This document shows positions 25,530 to 36,770 of a stretch of DNA of 64,000 nt, one piece after another. Under the pieces are notes generated by a model. It ran no database searches. It was not told the DNA's origin and was given only the letters and a program-made list of their open reading frames with translations. Both the position numbers and the translations under genes were made by a program. Origin of the DNA: Tistrella mobilis (GTDB lineage Bacteria > Pseudomonadota > Alphaproteobacteria > Tistrellales > Tistrellaceae). How positions within the stretch are numbered: the first letter of the stretch is position 1; each line of letters begins with the position of its first letter. The stretch is from positions 62,001 through 126,000 of the forward strand of contig NZ_CP121017.1 of the NCBI RefSeq assembly GCF_041468085.1, written 5' to 3'.

Positions 25530-26423
25530 TCACACGCGCTCGATGTTCTTGGTGCCGAAGAGCCCGTAGGGCTTGATCATCAGGATGATGATCAGGACGT
25601 AGAAGGGTGCGACCGCGTAGAGGTTGCCCACATGCAGGAACTGGCCATCGACATATTCGGCCATGTTTTCGAGCACGCCGATGATCAGACCGCCCACGAC
25701 CGCACCGATGATCGAGTCGAGTCCGCCCAGGATCACCGCCGGGAACACCTTGAAGCCGAAGAGCGACAGGCCGGCCGAGACGCCGTTGACGATGCCGACC
25801 ACCACACCGGCCAGCGCCGAGACCACCGCCGAAATCGCCCAGGAGATGGCGAACATCTGCTTCACCGACACGCCCAGCGACTGGGCGACCTGCTGGTTGA
25901 AGGCGGTGGCCCGCATGGCGAGGCCGATCTTGGAGAACTTGAAGAACCAGGCGAAAAGACCCATCGCGATCAGCGAGATCACCAGGCTCATGACATAGGC
26001 GGTCTGGACCTGCAGCCCCAGAATGGTGACGGAACTGGTCTCGAAGATCGGCGGGAAGGGCTGTACGAACACGCCGAACATCCACTTCATCATCGCCTGG
26101 AAGAAGATCGAGAGACCGATCGTCACCATGATCACCGAGATGATCGGCTCGCCGATCAGTGGTCGCAGGACGACCACCTGAAGCAGGATGCCGAATACCA
26201 CCATGAAGGCGAGGGTAAAGAGGAAGGACCAGAAGAAGGGCAGCTGCAGATCGGTCATGATCCACCAGCACACCCAGGCGCCGATCAGCAGGAATTCGCC
26301 CTGCGCGAAATTGACGATCTGGGAGGCCTTGTAGATCAGCACGAAACTCATCGCGACCACGCCGTAAAGCGTGCCGACGATCAGCCCATTGACCAGAAGT
26401 TGTACGAACAGTGAAGACGTCAT
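25530..26423 (-). CDS. LivH-type HAAT transporter permease
   Basis: 297 residues from ATG 26423. MTSSLFVQLLVNGLIVGTLY, then IYKASQIVNFAQGEFLLIGA, RATAFNQQVAQSLGVSVKQM (coupling loop) and FPAVILGGLDSIIGAVVGGL mark it as LivH. It lies 10 bases upstream of the LivM-type gene and partners with it. The open frame upstream of ATG 26423 is not LivH-like. Confidence 0.9.
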   Translation of the reverse strand: MTSSLFVQLLVNGLIVGTLYGVVAMSFVLIYKASQIVNFAQGEFLLIGAWVCWWIMTDLQLPFFWSFLFTLAFMVVFGILLQVVVLRPLIGEPIISVIMVTIGLSIFFQAMMKWMFGVFVQPFPPIFETSSVTILGLQVQTAYVMSLVISLIAMGLFAWFFKFSKIGLAMRATAFNQQVAQSLGVSVKQMFAISWAISAVVSALAGVVVGIVNGVSAGLSLFGFKVFPAVILGGLDSIIGAVVGGLIIGVLENMAEYVDGQFLHVGNLYAVAPFYVLIIILMIKPYGLFGTKNIERV

Positions 26424-26520
26424 GGCGCGGAAAGCTCCTCGCTTGCGCAGGGCCGGCAGTGCGGCCCCTCCGGGCGGAAACCTGGGGCCGCAGCGGGCCC
26501 GAAACGGCAGGACGGAGCGG

Positions 26521-28449
26521 TCAGCTCGCCTTGCGCAGCGGTACCACTGGTGCCCCCAGGTCGACGATGCGCAGAACCGTCTGGATCCGTGCCTGTTTGC
26601 CGTCCTGGAAGGTGATGGTCGTATCGATGTCGATGTCGTCGCGGCCGTCGTAGATCGCGTCGATGATCCGGCCATAGCGCTCGTTGATGACGTTGCGCCG
26701 CACCTTGCGGGTGCGGGTCAGTTCGCCGTCATCGGCGTCCAGCTCTTTGTAGAGCAGCAGGAAGCGCCGGATGCGCTGGGCCTCGGGCAGGGTCTCGTTC
26801 ACCCGCTCCACTTCCTGACGCAGCAGATCATAGACATCCGCCCGCGCCGAAAGGTCGGTATAGGTGGTGAAGGCGATGCCCCGCTGCTCGGCCCATTTGG
26901 AGACGACCGAATACCGGATGCACAGGATCGCCGAGATGAATGGTTTCTGGTTGCCCAGTACAACGCATTCGCCGATGAAGCTCGAGAATTTGAGCTTGTT
27001 CTCGATGAACTGGGGCGAGAAGCGCACCCGGTTCGCGGTTTCGGCGATGTCCTTGATGCGGTCGATGACGACCAGATGGCCCTTCTTGTCGAAATATCCG
27101 GCATCGCCGGAATACATCCAGCCGTCGCGCAGATCTTCGGTCGTCGCCTTCTCATTCCTGTAGTAGCCGGCCATCAGGCCGTCATGACGGGCGACGATCT
27201 CGCCCACGCCATTTTCGTCGGGCGCGACAATCTTGATTTCCACGCCCGGGAAGGGCTTGCCGACCGTGTTCATGTCGACATCGTCGGCCAGATGCACGGT
27301 ATAGGCGCCGGCGGTTTCTGTCTGGCCATAGATCTGACGCAGTGGCACACCCAGCGCCTGAAAGAACTTGAAGGTGTCGGGACCGAGTGCCGCACCGCCC
27401 GTCGCTGCCGATTTCAGGTTCGAGAAGCCGAGCCGGTCACGCAGTGCCCGCAGCACCACGAAACTGGCGAGTTTCGACCGGCGGCCCTGCTCCAGCGCCT
27501 TCAGCGCCCGCTTCATGCCGAAATCATAGAGCGCATTCTTGAGGGGCGTGCTCTCCATCATCCGGGCGCGAACATCGGCGGCGATCTGCTCCCAGACCCG
27601 CGGTGCCAGCAGCACGAAGCTTGGCCCGATCTCGCGCAGATCAGCCATCATCGTCTCGGGTTCTTCGACGAAATTGACCCGGATCCGGCAGATCAGCGGC
27701 TGAGCCACGGCGTAGATCTGCTCCATGATCCAGGGCATCGGCAGCACGGAGACGTAGTCATCGGTCGGACCTTTGGGGTCGACCATCAGATAGCGCGCGC
27801 AGTGTTCGAGGAAGCGACCGCCCTGCAGCATGGCCATCTTGGGGTTCGACGTCGTGCCGGAGGTGGTGCAGAGGATCGCGACGTCGTCACCCTTGCCGGC
27901 AGCCACTTCCCGCGCATAACGGTCGGGGTCGCGGCTGTGCAGTGCCCGGCCGAGCTCATAGACCTCGGCCAGGTCCTTCAGCCGCGGGTCGTCGTATTTG
28001 CGCATGCCGCGCGGATCGGCATAGACGATGGTGCGCACCGTCGGGATCTCGTCATCGAGTTCCAGCAGCTTGTCGACCTGCTCTTCATCCTCGCACAGCA
28101 CCACATGGGCACCGGCATAGTTGAGCAGATAGGCCACCTCGCTCGACATGGCGTCCTGATAGATCGCGAGACTCATGCCGCCCAGGGCATGGATCGCGAT
28201 CTCGCCATAGAGAGCTTCGGGCCTGTTCTTGGACAGGATCGCCACCACCTCGCCACGGGTGACGCCGAGCGAGATCAGACCGAGCGCCATCTCGCGCACC
28301 CGGTCGTTGTAGTCGGACCAGGTGAACTCGTTCCAGATGCCGAATTCCTTCTCCCGCAGGGCCACCTCGGATCCGTGGGTGGCGGCGTTGTGCGCGAGCA
28401 GCTTCGGCAGCGTGTCGTGGACCGTGAAATCGGGGAATTGCTGGGACAT
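26521..28449 (-). CDS. Long-chain-type acyl-CoA synthetase (AMP-forming)
   Basis: 642 residues; GTG 28452 could precede ATG 28449. It belongs to the larger FAA1/COG1022 group: P-loop ILCTTSGTTSNPKMAML, GQTETAGAYTVH (A5), WMYSGDAGYFDKKGHLVVIDRIKD (A7-A8) and a C-terminal domain with ELTRTRKVRRNVI. It activates a carboxylic acid to acyl-CoA via the acyl-adenylate. Its ATG shares a base with the LivG-type stop, so it is translated with the transporter. Family members accept fatty or aryl-alkanoic acids; the substrate is not readable here. Confidence 0.88.
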   Translation of the reverse strand: MSQQFPDFTVHDTLPKLLAHNAATHGSEVALREKEFGIWNEFTWSDYNDRVREMALGLISLGVTRGEVVAILSKNRPEALYGEIAIHALGGMSLAIYQDAMSSEVAYLLNYAGAHVVLCEDEEQVDKLLELDDEIPTVRTIVYADPRGMRKYDDPRLKDLAEVYELGRALHSRDPDRYAREVAAGKGDDVAILCTTSGTTSNPKMAMLQGGRFLEHCARYLMVDPKGPTDDYVSVLPMPWIMEQIYAVAQPLICRIRVNFVEEPETMMADLREIGPSFVLLAPRVWEQIAADVRARMMESTPLKNALYDFGMKRALKALEQGRRSKLASFVVLRALRDRLGFSNLKSAATGGAALGPDTFKFFQALGVPLRQIYGQTETAGAYTVHLADDVDMNTVGKPFPGVEIKIVAPDENGVGEIVARHDGLMAGYYRNEKATTEDLRDGWMYSGDAGYFDKKGHLVVIDRIKDIAETANRVRFSPQFIENKLKFSSFIGECVVLGNQKPFISAILCIRYSVVSKWAEQRGIAFTTYTDLSARADVYDLLRQEVERVNETLPEAQRIRRFLLLYKELDADDGELTRTRKVRRNVINERYGRIIDAIYDGRDDIDIDTTITFQDGKQARIQTVLRIVDLGAPVVPLRKAS

Positions 28450-29246
28450 CACGCCACCGCCTCTTCGTCGTCATCCTCGCCGAGATAGGCCTTCTTGACG
28501 TGCTCGTCGTTGAGCACGTCCTCGGCCGAGCCTTCGGCAAGCTTGCGCCCGAAATCGAGCACCATGATCCGGTGCGAAATGTCGGCGACCACCCCCATGT
28601 CGTGCTCGATCATGATGATGGTCATGCCCCATTCCTCGGAGAGGTCGATGATGAACCGGGCCATGTCCTCTTTTTCTTCAAGGTTCATGCCCGCCATCGG
28701 CTCGTCGAGCAGCAGCAGCTTGGGTCTGAGGGCGATTGCCCGTGCCAGCTCCACCCGCTTGCGCAGGCCATAAGACAGCTGGCCCGCCGTGGCACGGCGG
28801 ACATGGGCGATCTCGAGGAAATCGATGATGTCTTCCACCGCACGGCGGTGTTCCAGCTCTTCGCGGCGGGCGCCGCCCAGCCAGTAGAGCGAGCCGGTGA
28901 GGATATTGTTCTTCAGCAGGTGATGCCGGCCGACCATGATGTTGTCGAGCACGGACATGTGGCCGAAAAGTGCGAGATTCTGAAAGGTCCGGCCGATGCC
29001 GAGGGCCGCGCGGTGGTTGGGCGACAGCCCGGTCACGTCGCGGCCTTCGAACAGGATGCGGCCCTCGGTGGGCGTGTAGCGGCCCGACACGCAGTTCAGC
29101 ATCGAGGTCTTGCCGGCACCGTTCGGCCCGATGATCGAGAACAGCTCGCCGGGCCGGACGTGGAAGCTGACCTCGGTCAGGGCGCGCACGCCGCCGAATC
29201 GCAACGATACGTCCTTGACCTCCAGGAGCGGGGTCTGTTCGCCCAT
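28449..29246 (-). CDS. LivG-type HAAT transporter ATPase
   Basis: 265 residues from ATG 29246. Walker A GPNGAGKTS, the LivG motif RTFQNLALFGHMSVLDNIMV, LSYGLRKRVELARAIAL (signature), Walker B LLLLDEPMAGMN and switch His in IIMIEHDMGVVAD are present. It is the first gene of the operon LivG, acyl-CoA synthetase, LivH, LivM, binding protein, LivF, PaaK-like ligase. It ends in an acidic tail (GEDDDEEAVA). Confidence 0.9.
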   Translation of the reverse strand: MGEQTPLLEVKDVSLRFGGVRALTEVSFHVRPGELFSIIGPNGAGKTSMLNCVSGRYTPTEGRILFEGRDVTGLSPNHRAALGIGRTFQNLALFGHMSVLDNIMVGRHHLLKNNILTGSLYWLGGARREELEHRRAVEDIIDFLEIAHVRRATAGQLSYGLRKRVELARAIALRPKLLLLDEPMAGMNLEEKEDMARFIIDLSEEWGMTIIMIEHDMGVVADISHRIMVLDFGRKLAEGSAEDVLNDEHVKKAYLGEDDDEEAVA

Positions 29247-29382
29247 GGGCCTCGGGTCTCCCTGTATGGGGCGCGACGGGCAACGGCTCCCGGTGTCCAT
29301 CCATCGGTTCCGCCCGGTCCTCCCCGGCATCCCTGGATGCCAGACCGGTTGCGGAAGCTGCGGCGGCTGCGCCTCGTTCTTT

Positions 29383-29406
29383 GTTTTGTCATGCCGTTTT
29401 GTCATG
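29383..29406. repeat. Tandem 11-bp direct repeats at the HAAT operon promoter
   Basis: GTTTTGTCATG occurs at 29383-29393 and again, identically, at 29396-29406, a 13-bp period. The copies lie immediately downstream of the leftward -10 element (29409-29414), over the expected transcription start. A repressor bound here would block initiation. No regulator gene is adjacent. Confidence 0.6.
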
Positions 29407-29408
29407 AC

Positions 29409-29438
29409 ATTACATCATCACGCTGGCCCGGGGGTCAA
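29409..29438 (-). promoter_or_regulatory. Sigma-70 promoter of the HAAT/CoA-ligase operon
   Basis: Leftward TTGACC (29433-29438), 18-base spacer, TGTAAT (29409-29414); both hexamers differ from consensus by one base. It lies about 165 bases before the LivG-type start, leaving an untranslated leader of about 155 bases. It is the best promoter match in this half of the window. Confidence 0.65.
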
Positions 29439-30079
29439 ATCCCAAGTGGCGCGACGAGTGTCTGTTTGCCAAAGTTACGAAAGCAAACCCAGCAATATTT
29501 CAATAACACCGTTATCATACTGGGGGATGGGGAGCTGTGGCCTTCGTGGTGCAGTGCGGCATAGTCGATGATCTCACACGCGAACTTGAGCTTGCCTGCC
29601 GGTGTCCGCTCCGCCCGGCGTGAGACACGCGGGATGAAGAAGCGGTGCAACGGCCGGAACAAAGGGGGGTGTGATCGCCTCAAGATGCGTCGACGGCAAC
29701 GGTGGCGCCGCGTTGCGGCGGCGGTCCAGTCCACCCCCGACCATCGTGCAATGCGGCGGTTTTCGTGGACTTTCCGGGCGATCCCTGCTATCACGGCGCG
29801 CGAACGCGGCATCGACGCCGCGACGTCCGTTTGCGGTGCACCCGCCCGTGACCCTCGGGGTTCGGGAAAGCCCGCAACAGGATGGCCGCGGCGGACGCCC
29901 GTCTGTCCGCCGTCCGACCCGACCCCTCTCCGATGCCGGTACCGGTCCACCGACCGCCGCCCGCCCCGGCCCGAGGTGACGCGGCCGCCGGCGAGGCGGG
30001 CCCGTCACCCGTCGCCCGAACGCGATGCCCGTCAGTCGATAAGACAAGGCGACAAGGTCCATCGTGAGGAGAGGTCGTC
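29439..30079. other. 640-base gap upstream of acnA, no gene recognised
   Basis: Open frames here on both strands have Arg/Pro-heavy, low-complexity translations typical of non-coding high-GC DNA. The left end (29460-29530) is AT-rich and holds GTTTGC...GCAAAC (spacer 13) and ATAAC-ACC-GTTAT inverted repeats. The acnA or a second leftward promoter may lie there. If acnA is transcribed from this AT-rich patch, its 5' leader would be over 500 bases. Confidence 0.5.
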
Positions 30080-32782
<2,703 letters not shown>

Positions 32783-32805
32783 TCCGGCCTCAGCGCGCAG
32801 CTCCT

Positions 32806-32846
32806 CACACGCCCCGGCGCTTCTGGCGCCGGGGCGTGTGTCGTTT
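32806..32846 (+). terminator. Terminator after acnA
   Basis: CACACGCCCCGGCGC (32806-32820) pairs perfectly over 15 bp with 32826-32840 around a TTCTG loop, then TCGTTTC. The stem is very strong; the T-run is short. Confidence 0.8.
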
Positions 32847-33013
32847 CAGCGATAATTCCCGCCCCTGGCGGGCCGCGGGTGGCATGGTCGGGCGCCGCGT
32901 GGTTTACTGACCCTGTGTCATCTCACCGGATCTCCGCGCTTCACCGGCGCGCCGGTGCCGCCCTTTTCCGCCAGACAGGACGGCCGGAGGTTCACGGCCG
33001 GAATTTTCATCCG

Positions 33014-34591
33014 ATGAGCACGGTTCTCGCCTCAGTCGCCGCGGTGCTGCTCAGCATCGCCATCGCCCAGCTGGGCAACGGCATGCTCTCTTCGCTGGTG
33101 GGCCTCCGGCTTGCCGTCGAAGGGGTCAGCACGATCGCCATCGGCCTGGTCGGTGCAGCCCATTTCGTGGGCTGGATCATCGGTGCCGCCACGGCCCAGC
33201 GGGTGATCGTGCGGGTCGGGCATATCCGGGCCTTTTCGGCCTTTGCGGCGATCGGCTCGGTGGCGATCCTGTCGCTCGGCTTCTTTCTGGATCTGGTCGG
33301 CTGGGCACTGCTGCGTGTCGTTACCGGCTATTGCATGGCAGCGCTGTTCATGACCGCGGAAAGCTGGCTCAACTCGGCCAGCACCAACCAGACCCGCGGC
33401 AAGGTGCTCTCGGCCTATATCATCTCGCTCAACCTGGCACTCGCCGGCGGTCAGTTCCTGCTGACGCTGGAAGACGTGCGGATGCCGCTGCTCTATGCGC
33501 TCGCCGCCATGGCGCTGTCGCTGGCGCTGGTGCCGTTGGCCCTGACCCGCAGCCTGACGCCCGAGATCCATGCGGCGCCCCGGCTGGGGCTTCTCTCGCT
33601 CTGGCGGGTCTCTCCCCTCGGCCTTGCCGCGGTGGTGTCCAGCGGGCTGATCATCGGCAGTATCCAGGGTGGTATGGGGGCCGTGTTCGCGCGCGGCATC
33701 GGTCTGGACACGGCCGGCGTCTCGGCTTTCGTCGCCACGGTCTTTCTGGGCGGGCTTTTCCTGCAATGGCCGGTGGGCTGGCTGTCGGACCGCATCGATC
33801 GTCGCCGGGTTCTGGCCGGGGCGGCGATCATGGTGACCATCGGCAGCCTGGTGGTGATGGCCGGTGCCGGGGGCATGCCGCAGGCTGAAACGCCTGCTGA
33901 CGGTGTGCTGGCAGGGTCGGGACTCCTTGCCGGCATCATTCCGGAAGGCACGGCGATCTGGCTGCTGTTCATCGGTGCGGTGATCGTTGGTGGTGCCGGT
34001 TATGCGCTCTATCCCGTTGCCACCGCCCATGTGAACGACCTGGTCGAGCCGGGTCGGATGATTGCCGCCGCCGGCGGGCTGGTGCTGGGCGGCGGGCTCG
34101 GCTCGGCGATCGGCCCGATTATGGCCTCGGGTATCATGAGCCTTGTCGGCCCCTCGGGCCTCTTCGCCTGGGCAGTGCTGGCCGGAGCGGGGTTGGCGGC
34201 CTTCGCCCTCTATCGTGCCCGAATCCGGCCGCAGGTGCCCGCCAGTGCCAAGACGCCGGCCGTGGTCTCGCCCCGCACTACCCCGGCGGTCACGGTGATG
34301 GCGACAGACATCTCGGGCGCCGAGTCGCCGCTTGAAAGCGACGAGGCGATGATGGCTGCCGCAACGGCAGAATCTGCCGTCGAGCCCGTCGTCGTTCCCG
34401 AAGCGGTGGTCCTGCGGAACGGCGATGTTCCCAGGGAAACGACCGACAGGTTTGCCGAATCGGCCCGCAAGGCGATTTCCGACGAGGAAGGAGGGGGCCC
34501 CGACAACGAAAAAAGGGCCACCGACGGATCGGCGGCCCCGGATCGGGATGGTGCGGATGCCTCCGCGCCGAAGGATGATCAGGCCCGGTAA
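33014..34591 (+). CDS. MFS transporter with long cytoplasmic C-terminal tail
   Basis: 525 residues from ATG 33014. About 12 membrane spans run to residue 400 or so, with GWLSDRIDRRRVLAGAA (the MFS loop 2-3 type motif, here between later helices) and GLVGAAHFVGWIIGAATAQR near the start. It resembles the YcaD-like sugar/unknown MFS group. The last about 120 residues are hydrophilic, first Ala/Thr/Val/Pro-rich and then acidic, with no recognised domain. The substrate is unknown. It ends 13 bases inside the convergent htpG gene. Confidence 0.82.
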   Translation: MSTVLASVAAVLLSIAIAQLGNGMLSSLVGLRLAVEGVSTIAIGLVGAAHFVGWIIGAATAQRVIVRVGHIRAFSAFAAIGSVAILSLGFFLDLVGWALLRVVTGYCMAALFMTAESWLNSASTNQTRGKVLSAYIISLNLALAGGQFLLTLEDVRMPLLYALAAMALSLALVPLALTRSLTPEIHAAPRLGLLSLWRVSPLGLAAVVSSGLIIGSIQGGMGAVFARGIGLDTAGVSAFVATVFLGGLFLQWPVGWLSDRIDRRRVLAGAAIMVTIGSLVVMAGAGGMPQAETPADGVLAGSGLLAGIIPEGTAIWLLFIGAVIVGGAGYALYPVATAHVNDLVEPGRMIAAAGGLVLGGGLGSAIGPIMASGIMSLVGPSGLFAWAVLAGAGLAAFALYRARIRPQVPASAKTPAVVSPRTTPAVTVMATDISGAESPLESDEAMMAAATAESAVEPVVVPEAVVLRNGDVPRETTDRFAESARKAISDEEGGGPDNEKRATDGSAAPDRDGADASAPKDDQAR

Positions 34592-36525
34592 GCCCGGGTC
34601 ATCAGCTGGGCCAGCCTGCGGGCAAAGGCGGCGGGATCGGCTGGTGCCTCGCCTTCGGCCAGCCGCGCCTGATCGAGCAACAGCTCGGCCGGCTCGGCAA
34701 GAGCGGCGGCGCGGGCGGCCGCATCCTCGCCGGCCTCGGCCGCCAGACCCTTCAGGGCCTTCAGCAGGGCATGGTCGGGGTTGATCTCAAGGATCGGCGC
34801 CCGCACCGGGCCACCGCGTCCCGAACGCGCCAGCAGACGCTCCAGCGCCGGATCCGGCCCGTCGCTGCCGGCGGCCAGGCAGGCCGGGCTGTCGACCAGC
34901 CGGGCCGAGGGCCGCACCGCCCGCACCCGGTCACCCAGCGCCCGCCCGATCAGATCGGCGAGAGCGGCACCGTCGATGCCGGCCTCACCTTCGGCGGCCT
35001 CGTCCTTGGTCTCGGGCGCCGCCTTGCCGTCTGCATCCACCTTGGGGAAGGCCGCGAGTTCGTCGTCGGCGACGCGGCCCACGGCGCGGATCGGCTTGCC
35101 GTCGAAATCGGGCGCGATCATGGTCCAGAAGCCGTCGATCGGGTCGCCGAGCAGCAGCACCTCCAGCCCGCGGGCCTTGAAGCCTTCAAGCTGCGGGCTG
35201 ACCCGCGCCGCATCGACACTGTCGCCCACCATCACATAGATCGCCTTCTGCTCGGGCTTCATGCGGGCGACATAGTCGGCGAGGCTGGTCCAGCCGTCGA
35301 CGGCGGTCGACCGGAAGCGGGCAAGGCCCAGCAGCCGATTCCGGTTCTCGAAGTCCTCGTACAGGCCTTCCTTCACCACGGCGCCGAAGGCGTCCCAGAA
35401 CCTCGCATAGGCCTCGGCATCGGACTTCGCCCGCGACTCGAGTTCGCCCAGCACGCGCTTCACCAGACCCTGACGGATCTTGGTCAGCAGCGGTGTGTTC
35501 TGCAGCATCTCGCGGCTGACGTTCAGCGGCAGGTCGGCGCTGTCGACCACCCCGCGCAGGAAGCGCAGCCAGCCGGGCAGCAGGGCCTCGCAATCGTCGG
35601 TGATGAACATCCGCCGGACATGCAGCCGCAGACGCGGCTTGCGCTCCGGCTCGTAGAGATCGGCCGGCCGCTCGCTCGGGATGAACAGCAGGTTGGTGTA
35701 TTCGATTGTGCCTTCGTTGCGGTTGTGGATCACCGCCCAGGGTTCATCGAAGGCATGGGAAATGTCGCGATAGAAGGCGGTATAGGTCTCGGGCTCGATC
35801 TCCGCCTTGGGCCGGGTCCACAGCGCCTGGGCGGCGTTGATGGTCTCGATACCCTCGTCTTCCTTGCCGCCCTCAGCCCTGCGCGGGTCCAGCCGGATCG
35901 GCAGGGCGAGATGGTCGGACCAGCGCTTGACCACCGCTTTCAGCCGCCAGGGATCGAGGAACTCGGACGCATCCTCCTTGAGGTGCAGGATGACGTCGGT
36001 GCCGACGGTATCGCGGGCGATGGCCTCGATCCGGTAGCCGCCGCGGCCATCCGACGTCCAGCGCCAGCCCTGCGCCTCACCCAGCCTGCGGGTCTCCACC
36101 ACCACCTCGTCGGCGACCATGAAGGCCGAATAGAAGCCGACGCCGAACTGGCCGATCAGGCTGCCGTCCTTCGCCGCGTCGCCCGAGAGCTTCTTTGCGA
36201 ATTCAGCCGTGCCAGAACGGGCGATGGTGCCCAGATTGGCGATCAGCTCGTCGCGGTTCATGCCGACGCCGGTGTCCGAGACGGTGAGGGTCCGGGCGCC
36301 GGCATCCGGCACCAGGGTCACCGCAGCATCACCGGCCCCTTCCGCCAGAGCCTCGTCGGTCTGCGCCAGGAATCGGCGCTTGTCGCAGGCATCTGCGGCA
36401 TTGGCGATCAGCTCGCGCAGGAAGACTTCGCGCTCGCTGTAGAGGGCATGGGCGACGATGTCGAGGATGCGGCCGACATCGGCATCGAACACGCGGGTCT
36501 CTTCAGTGTCGAGGGCTTCAGCCAT
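34579..36525 (-). CDS. htpG: Hsp90-family chaperone HtpG
   Basis: 648 residues from ATG 36525. The GHKL ATP site is clear: ELIANAADACDKRR, SDTGVGMNRDELIANLGTIA and GQFGVGFYSAFMVADEV. The middle domain follows with NRNEGTIEYTNLLFIPSERP and LPLNVSREMLQNTPLL. The insert with GGGKEDEG-like charge seen in many homologues is short. It is cytoplasmic, ATP-driven protein folding. Possible heat-shock or vegetative promoter at 36633-36661. Confidence 0.96.
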   Translation of the reverse strand: MAEALDTEETRVFDADVGRILDIVAHALYSEREVFLRELIANAADACDKRRFLAQTDEALAEGAGDAAVTLVPDAGARTLTVSDTGVGMNRDELIANLGTIARSGTAEFAKKLSGDAAKDGSLIGQFGVGFYSAFMVADEVVVETRRLGEAQGWRWTSDGRGGYRIEAIARDTVGTDVILHLKEDASEFLDPWRLKAVVKRWSDHLALPIRLDPRRAEGGKEDEGIETINAAQALWTRPKAEIEPETYTAFYRDISHAFDEPWAVIHNRNEGTIEYTNLLFIPSERPADLYEPERKPRLRLHVRRMFITDDCEALLPGWLRFLRGVVDSADLPLNVSREMLQNTPLLTKIRQGLVKRVLGELESRAKSDAEAYARFWDAFGAVVKEGLYEDFENRNRLLGLARFRSTAVDGWTSLADYVARMKPEQKAIYVMVGDSVDAARVSPQLEGFKARGLEVLLLGDPIDGFWTMIAPDFDGKPIRAVGRVADDELAAFPKVDADGKAAPETKDEAAEGEAGIDGAALADLIGRALGDRVRAVRPSARLVDSPACLAAGSDGPDPALERLLARSGRGGPVRAPILEINPDHALLKALKGLAAEAGEDAAARAAALAEPAELLLDQARLAEGEAPADPAAFARRLAQLMTRAYRA

Positions 36526-36632
36526 GGGATCAGGTCCGTTCGGCAGGGCAATGATGAAAGGGTGAAGGCCGGCCGGTATGCGCGGCCGGCCATGAGCGGT
36601 CAGGCATGCACGGGTGGCGCGAAAGCCTGCCC

Positions 36633-36661
36633 GATATATGTGCGGTCTGTCACGGATCAAG
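36633..36661 (-). promoter_or_regulatory. Putative htpG promoter (sigma-70 or sigma-32)
   Basis: Leftward TTGATC (36655-36660), 16-base spacer, TATATC (36633-36638) fits sigma-70. Read as CTTGAT-N15-CATATAT it also resembles alphaproteobacterial sigma-32 promoters. It lies about 110 bases before htpG; rpoH is encoded 5 kb away. Confidence 0.45.
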
Positions 36662-36770
36662 GGCGTGGCCACACCCTCCCGGTCATGGAACGGCTTGCGT
36701 CATCCCGCTGTCTTCATTCCGTCGCAGATCCGCACTTGAACCGGAAGCGCAGCCGTACGATTCTTTTCCT

